Positions 16,237-19,821 of a stretch of DNA of 19,821 nucleotides are shown piece after piece (within the stretch, counting starts at the first letter, position 1; each line of letters starts with the position of its first letter). The translations under genes and the position numbers were made by a program. The stretch lies in contig CAZHMZ010000056.1 in the NCBI GenBank assembly GCA_964532655.1, positions 1 through 19,821 of the forward strand, given 5' to 3'. This DNA comes from JAJFTV01 sp964532655 (GTDB taxonomy: Bacteria; Chloroflexota; Anaerolineae; Anaerolineales; Anaerolineaceae). The notes beneath the pieces are model-generated. The model ran no database searches, was not told where the DNA came from, and saw nothing but the letters and a program-made list of their open reading frames with translations.

Positions 16237-16659
16237 ATGAATACAAACGTTAATTTGAGGAAACAAATAGATCCAAAAGTCCTTTTGTCATCATTGTGGA
16301 TATTCCTGTCAGTCAACTATATCTACCGGGATATCCTGACCAACATGGAGCCGGGGGCTGTGCAAGGATTTCTGGCGGGGAATGTTGGAGGGGTCACCAT
16401 CACGCAGGGATTCTTGCTGATTGCCGCCCTCATGATGGAAATCCCTTTTGCGATGATCCTCCTTTCCCGGGTATTGAAAGGTACGGCATATCGCTGGACA
16501 AATACCATCGCAGCCATCCTGATGATTGTCATCGAAATTGGCACGATGGGAATTGGTACCCCACCCACCCTGCATTACCTGTTTTACAGCGTGATCGTAA
16601 TCGTCTGTAATCTTTTCATTATCTGGTTTACCTGGAAGCGTCATCAACTTGAAGGATAG
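16237..16659 (+). CDS. Small integral membrane protein, DUF6326-like
   Basis: A 140-residue protein with four predicted membrane helices (roughly residues 18-30, 52-78, 84-104 and 112-132) and short loops, the last one basic (TWKRHQ). The sequence SLWIFLSVNYIYRDILTNMEPG and the later FLLIAALMMEIPFAMILLS match what I remember of the DUF6326 family, which has no known function. The ATG at 16237 follows GAAGGAG. It is the first gene after the LAL regulator and the CAACACT cluster, so it is probably the head of the induced operon. Molecular role unknown. Confidence 0.82.
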   Translation: MNTNVNLRKQIDPKVLLSSLWIFLSVNYIYRDILTNMEPGAVQGFLAGNVGGVTITQGFLLIAALMMEIPFAMILLSRVLKGTAYRWTNTIAAILMIVIEIGTMGIGTPPTLHYLFYSVIVIVCNLFIIWFTWKRHQLEG

Positions 16660-16721
16660 TCAGTAAGGAACCGGACATGGACCGGTTCCACTTATCAAAT
16701 GGATTTTTAAAAAGGAGAAAA

Positions 16722-17384
16722 ATGAAAACTTTACAAAAAACTGGCGGTTTTGCTGCCCTGTACATGGCAATTTCCCATCTGATCGGGATTGCTATCTTCC
16801 TTGTCGTGCTTAATTATCCCGGCATAACAGACCCGGCTCAAAAGGTAGCCCTGAACGTCGACAAAAACATGCTCGTCTTTGCGACAAATCTTCTGATGTA
16901 TGTGTTCTTTGGATTTGCCCTGGTCGCTCTGTCACTGGCAATGTATGACCGGTTGAAATCTGTTGCTCCGGCTCTGATGCAGGTGGCAACTGCGATTGGG
17001 ATCATTTGGGCAGGTTCACTGATCGCCAGCGGCATGATCGCGAATGCCGGATTGGCCGCGATCGTCCCGCTTTATGCAAAAGACCCTGCTCAGGCAGAGA
17101 TGATCTGGCAGGGACTCGAAGCTGTGACGGGTGGTCTGGGCAATGCCAATGGTGAAATCCTCGGCGGTGTTATGACGCTTCTCATCAGCCTGGCCGCAAT
17201 GCGCACCGGTGGGTTTCCGAAGGTTTTAAGCATCCTCGGTTTGGTGGTTGGTGCAGTGGGCATCCTCACGATTATCCCGGTAATGAATACGCTTGTTGGC
17301 ATATTCGGACTTGGCCAAATTGTTTGGTTCATTTGGCTGGGGATCGTGCTGTTGCAGAAGGATCAGCAGAAAAAAGCAGTGTAA
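16722..17384 (+). CDS. Six-helix membrane protein of unknown function (DUF4386-like)
   Basis: A 220-residue membrane protein that opens with KTGGFAALYMAISHLIGIAIF, an N-terminus of the kind seen in DUF4386 proteins. Predicted helices fall near residues 9-29, 47-69, 80-105, 140-160, 168-185 and 190-210. The open frame reaches back to 16677, but the ATG at 16722 has AAAGGAG immediately upstream and gives a normal short N-terminus, so I chose it. It lies 62 nt after the DUF6326-like gene. After the stop, AAAT...ACGT/ACGTATTT could form a small bulged hairpin, too weak to call a terminator. No catalytic motif is visible. Confidence 0.85.
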   Translation: MKTLQKTGGFAALYMAISHLIGIAIFLVVLNYPGITDPAQKVALNVDKNMLVFATNLLMYVFFGFALVALSLAMYDRLKSVAPALMQVATAIGIIWAGSLIASGMIANAGLAAIVPLYAKDPAQAEMIWQGLEAVTGGLGNANGEILGGVMTLLISLAAMRTGGFPKVLSILGLVVGAVGILTIIPVMNTLVGIFGLGQIVWFIWLGIVLLQKDQQKKAV

Positions 17385-17425
17385 ATAAACGTGTAAACGT
17401 ATTTGGAGATAACAGAAAGAGAAAG

Positions 17426-17464
17426 CTGACATAACTATTTTTGTTAGCAAAGGAAACTGACATA
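17426..17464 (+). repeat. CTGACATA direct repeat and small hairpin before the 89-residue gene
   Basis: CTGACATA occurs at 17426-17433 and again at 17457-17464, the second copy running into the start codon. Between them GCTGACA and TGTTAGC can pair (one G-U) around a 10-nt loop. This could be a small local duplication or a translation-control element; the evidence is slight. Confidence 0.3.
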
Positions 17465-17733
17465 TGACGAATAAATCTCACCCTCAACCTGTATCACCCA
17501 CACCCGCGATGTACAGAATCAGGGTTCAGGGGCATCTGGAAAGACGGTGGACAGATTGGTTTGAGGGTCTGACCATCACGCTTGAAGAAGATGGCAACAC
17601 CCTGTTGACCGGACTTGTGATCGATCAGGCCGCCCTGCATGGGCTGCTCAAAAAGATACGCGATCTGGGGTTGACATTGATTTCTGTATGCCCGGATAAA
17701 ACGGATCACTCGGGCTCGTCCATTTCAAAATGA
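17464..17733 (+). CDS. Small soluble protein found in LAL/DUF4386-type neighbourhoods, unknown function
   Basis: An 89-residue protein without membrane segments. The core, YRIRVQGHLERRWTDWFEG, then TLLTGLVIDQAALHGLLKKI and RDLGLTLISV, is a compact alpha/beta pattern I recall in many small hypothetical proteins of Chloroflexota and Actinobacteria; the VDQAALHGLL segment is especially steady. The first 15 residues are polar and proline-rich. An alternative start at Met16 (17509) would remove them but has no ribosome-binding site, whereas the chosen ATG follows AAAGGAAA. It ends 11 nt before the DUF4386 gene and is probably translated with it. No function is known to me; a regulatory or partner role to the membrane proteins is a guess. 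Confidence 0.82.
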   Translation: MTNKSHPQPVSPTPAMYRIRVQGHLERRWTDWFEGLTITLEEDGNTLLTGLVIDQAALHGLLKKIRDLGLTLISVCPDKTDHSGSSISK

Positions 17734-17744
17734 GGAAGTGAAAA

Positions 17745-18419
17745 ATGAATTCGATTACTAAACTCGCCAGAACCGCCGGTTTACTTTACCTGCTATACAT
17801 AATTACCTCGGTCATCGGGAAATTCGTTTTTGTGGAAGCACCGGTCACAATTGATCACATCCTGACCCACGCAACTCAATTCCGCATCGGTTTTGTAATC
17901 AACTTGTTCTCCGCCGTTCTTTTCCTTTTAGCCGCATGGGCTTTGTATATGCTGTTGAAACCGGTGAATAAGGACCTGGCGCTGCTCTTTCTGTTATTCA
18001 ACGTCGCCGGTTTTGCGGTCTGGTTCTTCAGTTCGCTCTGCCTGTTTGCCAATCTGGTGATTTTGAATGGCCCAGAAACCATCAAGGCTTTCCAACCGGA
18101 TCAACTGCAGGCGATGGCGGTTTTCTTCTTCCGTTTATACAAAATCGGGGTCGTGATCGCGCAGGTGCCATACGGGGTCTGGCTCTTCCCGCTCGGTTAC
18201 CTGGTGTTGAAATCCAATTTCCTTCCAAAACTTCTCGGGATGTTGTTGATCGCGGATGGCATTTGCCAATTCGTGTATGTCTGCCAGCGATTAATCCTCC
18301 CTGAACTCGCGGTCATCGCGTATCCCTGCCTGGTGATCAGTTTTATTGCTGAAGCCTCCCTGGCTTTGTGGCTTGCTATCAAGGCTGTGAAACCCCGGTA
18401 CTTGTTGAATCCGGAATAA
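17745..18419 (+). CDS. DUF4386 family membrane protein
   Basis: A 224-residue integral membrane protein with about six helices. It has the family's usual start (TKLARTAGLLYLLYIITSV) and features such as FRIGFVINLFSAVLFLLAAWALY, FFRLYKIGVVIAQVPYGVWLFPLGYLV and the closing LPKLLGMLLIADGICQF. DUF4386 proteins are widespread in Chloroflexota, Bacteroidota and Firmicutes but have no established function. The start ATG follows GAGGAAGTG, and the gene lies 11 nt after the 89-residue gene. Length is normal and nothing is missing. Confidence 0.9.
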   Translation: MNSITKLARTAGLLYLLYIITSVIGKFVFVEAPVTIDHILTHATQFRIGFVINLFSAVLFLLAAWALYMLLKPVNKDLALLFLLFNVAGFAVWFFSSLCLFANLVILNGPETIKAFQPDQLQAMAVFFFRLYKIGVVIAQVPYGVWLFPLGYLVLKSNFLPKLLGMLLIADGICQFVYVCQRLILPELAVIAYPCLVISFIAEASLALWLAIKAVKPRYLLNPE

Positions 18420-18433
18420 GGAAAAGAGCCAAA

Positions 18434-18874
18434 ATGAATACCAAAAAGGTGATCCTGAAAAAGGTGTTGGTGTTGACCCTGGTGGGGGGAATGGCTTTCT
18501 GGCTGGCTAACCTCGCGATCTCGCGAACCGGAATTGCGGCGGAATACAGGGCAGCCATGTCCATTTCTTATTACCCCATGTTGCTGGAATCCCTGATCGG
18601 CGGATTGATCATCGGGTTGTGGGTCAGTTTTCTCTTGCTGCGGTTCTTTGACAATGTGCCAACGAAGGACCCGATCCTGAAATCAGTTCTTCTAAGCTCT
18701 CTTGTGCTGGTCATTGTCACAATTGTGCCTGGCGGTCCGTCAAGTTTCATTGCCACAAGTAATGTCGTTCGTTATTTCACTATCGGAACGGTATTTAACG
18801 CGATCCGCATCACAGCTCTTGGAATCGCAATAGGTGTTGTGTGTAAGAGGTTCAAAAGGGAGATGAAAGGATGA
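18434..18874 (+). CDS. Four-helix membrane protein, unknown family
   Basis: A 146-residue protein with a basic N-terminus (MNTKKVILKK) and four hydrophobic segments near residues 11-28, 50-70, 85-102 and 119-138, ending in a basic tail (CKRFKREMKG). The frame is open from 18368, but the ATG at 18434 begins after the DUF4386 stop and gives the lysine-rich start typical of an inner-membrane protein. Its ribosome-binding site is weak (AAAAGAG). The last codon overlaps the next gene by ATGA, implying coupled translation. I do not recognise a family. Confidence 0.8.
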   Translation: MNTKKVILKKVLVLTLVGGMAFWLANLAISRTGIAAEYRAAMSISYYPMLLESLIGGLIIGLWVSFLLLRFFDNVPTKDPILKSVLLSSLVLVIVTIVPGGPSSFIATSNVVRYFTIGTVFNAIRITALGIAIGVVCKRFKREMKG

Positions 18875-19542
18875 AAGCGATAATCTGCCCCAAATACGGT
18901 TCTGCTAATATTATTCAAATCCCGGAGGTGGTGAAATCAGTACCAATTCTCTTCATCACGATTGTTGGTTTTTTTTGTACTACCCTAGCAGCTTGCACAC
19001 CTGGTTTAATGGCGCCAGAATCAATTTCCACCGAAACATCGCAAGTTAATATTCCAAACCCCGCCTCGGTCTATTGCGAGCAGAATGGGAATAAACTCGA
19101 AATTCACACTGCCGCAGATGGCAGCCAATCCGGGGTGTGCGTTTTTCCGGATGGCAGTACGTGTGACGAGTGGGCCTATTTTCGTGGCGAGTGTGATATG
19201 GCAATTCCGGAAAATCCCAAGCAAACCCAAACCGAAGAACCAGCCCCCAATGCCAGTGGCGGTTTTATGCAGCCTGGCACATCGGAATCTTTCACCGATT
19301 GGTGGGGCGTGATCAAGAGCACCGAACCCGGCGCTCAATATGATGATTATTTCGAGCGGCAGGATCTGGGTGGATCAATCTGCTTCGGGATTGATTCATT
19401 GGACCTCGAGGTAGAAGCGCAGATCCGAGATCTCCGCGACAGCGACAGGATTGTGCATCTTTTTGGAACATTGTTCAGTAATGTTCCTGACTACAATGGT
19501 TCACAAGTTCAGATTGATCGAATTGAAGTCGAAGATGAGTGA
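18871..19542 (+). CDS. DUF333 lipoprotein with an alcohol-dehydrogenase-like N-terminal extension
   Basis: A 223-residue frame. Residues 62-108 form a DUF333 domain: NPASVYCEQNG, VCVFPDGSTCDEWAYFRGEC, with Cys69, Cys90, Cys98 and Cys108. A Pro/Thr/Glu linker and a second domain (about 140-223, WWGVIKSTEPGAQYDDYFERQ ending in DYNGSQVQIDRI) follow. The hydrophobic stretch 25-41 with LAAC (Cys42) is a lipoprotein signal, but it begins unusually far in. The first 25 residues, MKAIICPKYGS...IIQIPEVVKSVP, instead match the start of zinc-type alcohol dehydrogenases/quinone oxidoreductases (MKAI-C-KYGSPDVLQL-EV-KP-P). The ATG overlaps the preceding gene (ATGA). An alternative GTG at 18931 would put the lipidated Cys at position 22, but its GGAGG is only 2 nt away. 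The domain call is firm; the true start is open. Confidence 0.85.
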   Translation: MKAIICPKYGSANIIQIPEVVKSVPILFITIVGFFCTTLAACTPGLMAPESISTETSQVNIPNPASVYCEQNGNKLEIHTAADGSQSGVCVFPDGSTCDEWAYFRGECDMAIPENPKQTQTEEPAPNASGGFMQPGTSESFTDWWGVIKSTEPGAQYDDYFERQDLGGSICFGIDSLDLEVEAQIRDLRDSDRIVHLFGTLFSNVPDYNGSQVQIDRIEVEDE

Positions 19543-19821
19543 TGATTGAATCAACTTTTCAAGCCTAAAATTCCTCTGACGGACTTCCAGAACCGCTGAA
19601 ACCGATTGATATCGGTATAGTCCTTTGAAATCACCATCTCTTTTTGGAAAGTAGGTCAAGGTATCAACGCTAGTTTGTAACCACAGAGTATAAGAAACAA
19701 ATAAACTAACCGTTGATATTTTTTTAGGTTAACCGCAATTATTATATAACCCAATCAAAACCCAGGCGGATATCAATCCAGGGTTATCGGCTGATTATTG
19801 ACCACGTAGCGGTAGGTTGTT
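19543..19821. other. Gene-free tail, no clear function
   Basis: These 279 bases after the lipoprotein gene hold no convincing gene and are AT-rich. A short inverted repeat ACCGAT-TGAT-ATCGGT (19601-19616) could be part of a weak terminator but has no T-run directly after it. A 28-codon frame on the minus strand (19551-19637) ends in RFQRFWKSVRGILGLKS; it could be the 3' scrap of an old gene but is too short to assign. Confidence 0.5.

Noticed and set aside
18871..18905. Zinc-ribbon reading of the CPKYGS motif at the start of the lipoprotein
   Set aside because: Only one cysteine of a CxxC pair is present, and the stretch fits an alcohol-dehydrogenase N-terminus much better.
19551..19637. 28-codon minus-strand frame ending in RFQRFWKSVRGILGLKS, perhaps a transposase 3' remnant
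   Set aside because: Too short to assign, a stop codon lies a few codons upstream of the ATG, and no inverted repeats or target duplication were found around it.

Overview
The window looks like a chromosomal segment of a Chloroflexota (Anaerolineae-like) bacterium. The grounds are family-level impressions: a large MalT/LAL-type LuxR regulator next to DUF4386/DUF6326-like membrane proteins, a 'TEAP'-repeat lipoprotein linker on the solute-binding protein, and an oligopeptide-type importer wired to GH94/GH130 phosphorylases. Base composition is moderate, and no rRNA, tRNA, CRISPR array or intact mobile element was seen.

Left arm (1-12972, all minus strand): a sugar catabolic operon, read right to left. 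It begins with a LacI-family regulator (11935-12972). Next come a family-5 solute-binding lipoprotein, two permeases and two ATPases (together an Opp/Dpp-type ABC importer), a GH130 mannoside phosphorylase and two different GH94 phosphorylases. A cupin-like gene is cut by the window edge. From the permeases down to the cupin, gaps are 2-39 nt, so the genes are probably co-transcribed. The likely scheme is import of beta-linked gluco/manno-oligosaccharides and their cytosolic phosphorolysis to sugar 1-phosphates, which conserves bond energy. Cellobiose is well supported for the second GH94. The substrates of the first GH94 and of GH130 are less certain, and glucomannan fragments fit the set.

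Regulation of that arm is visible. Two 14-bp palindromic LacI-type operators, TGAGAGCGCTCTCA (before the binding-protein gene) and TGGGAGCGCTCTCA (minus strand, before the LacI gene), differ by one base and resemble the CelR cellulose-regulon operator of actinobacteria. The LacI gene has a perfect TTGACA-N17-TATAAT promoter with its operator at the predicted start of transcription. A strong hairpin lies between the binding-protein and permease genes and probably sets differential expression.

Right arm (13391-19542, plus strand): an 891-residue ATP-dependent LuxR-type (LAL/MalT) regulator, then a 170-bp gap with clustered CAACACT repeats and two palindromes. After that come small genes: a DUF6326-like membrane protein, a six-helix membrane protein, an 89-residue soluble protein, a DUF4386 membrane protein, a four-helix membrane protein and a DUF333 lipoprotein. 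The lipoprotein reading frame begins with about 25 residues that look like the N-terminus of a zinc-type alcohol dehydrogenase/quinone oxidoreductase, suggesting an in-frame deletion fusion. This regulator plus membrane-protein module has no known function that I can name and is the best candidate here for an undescribed system.
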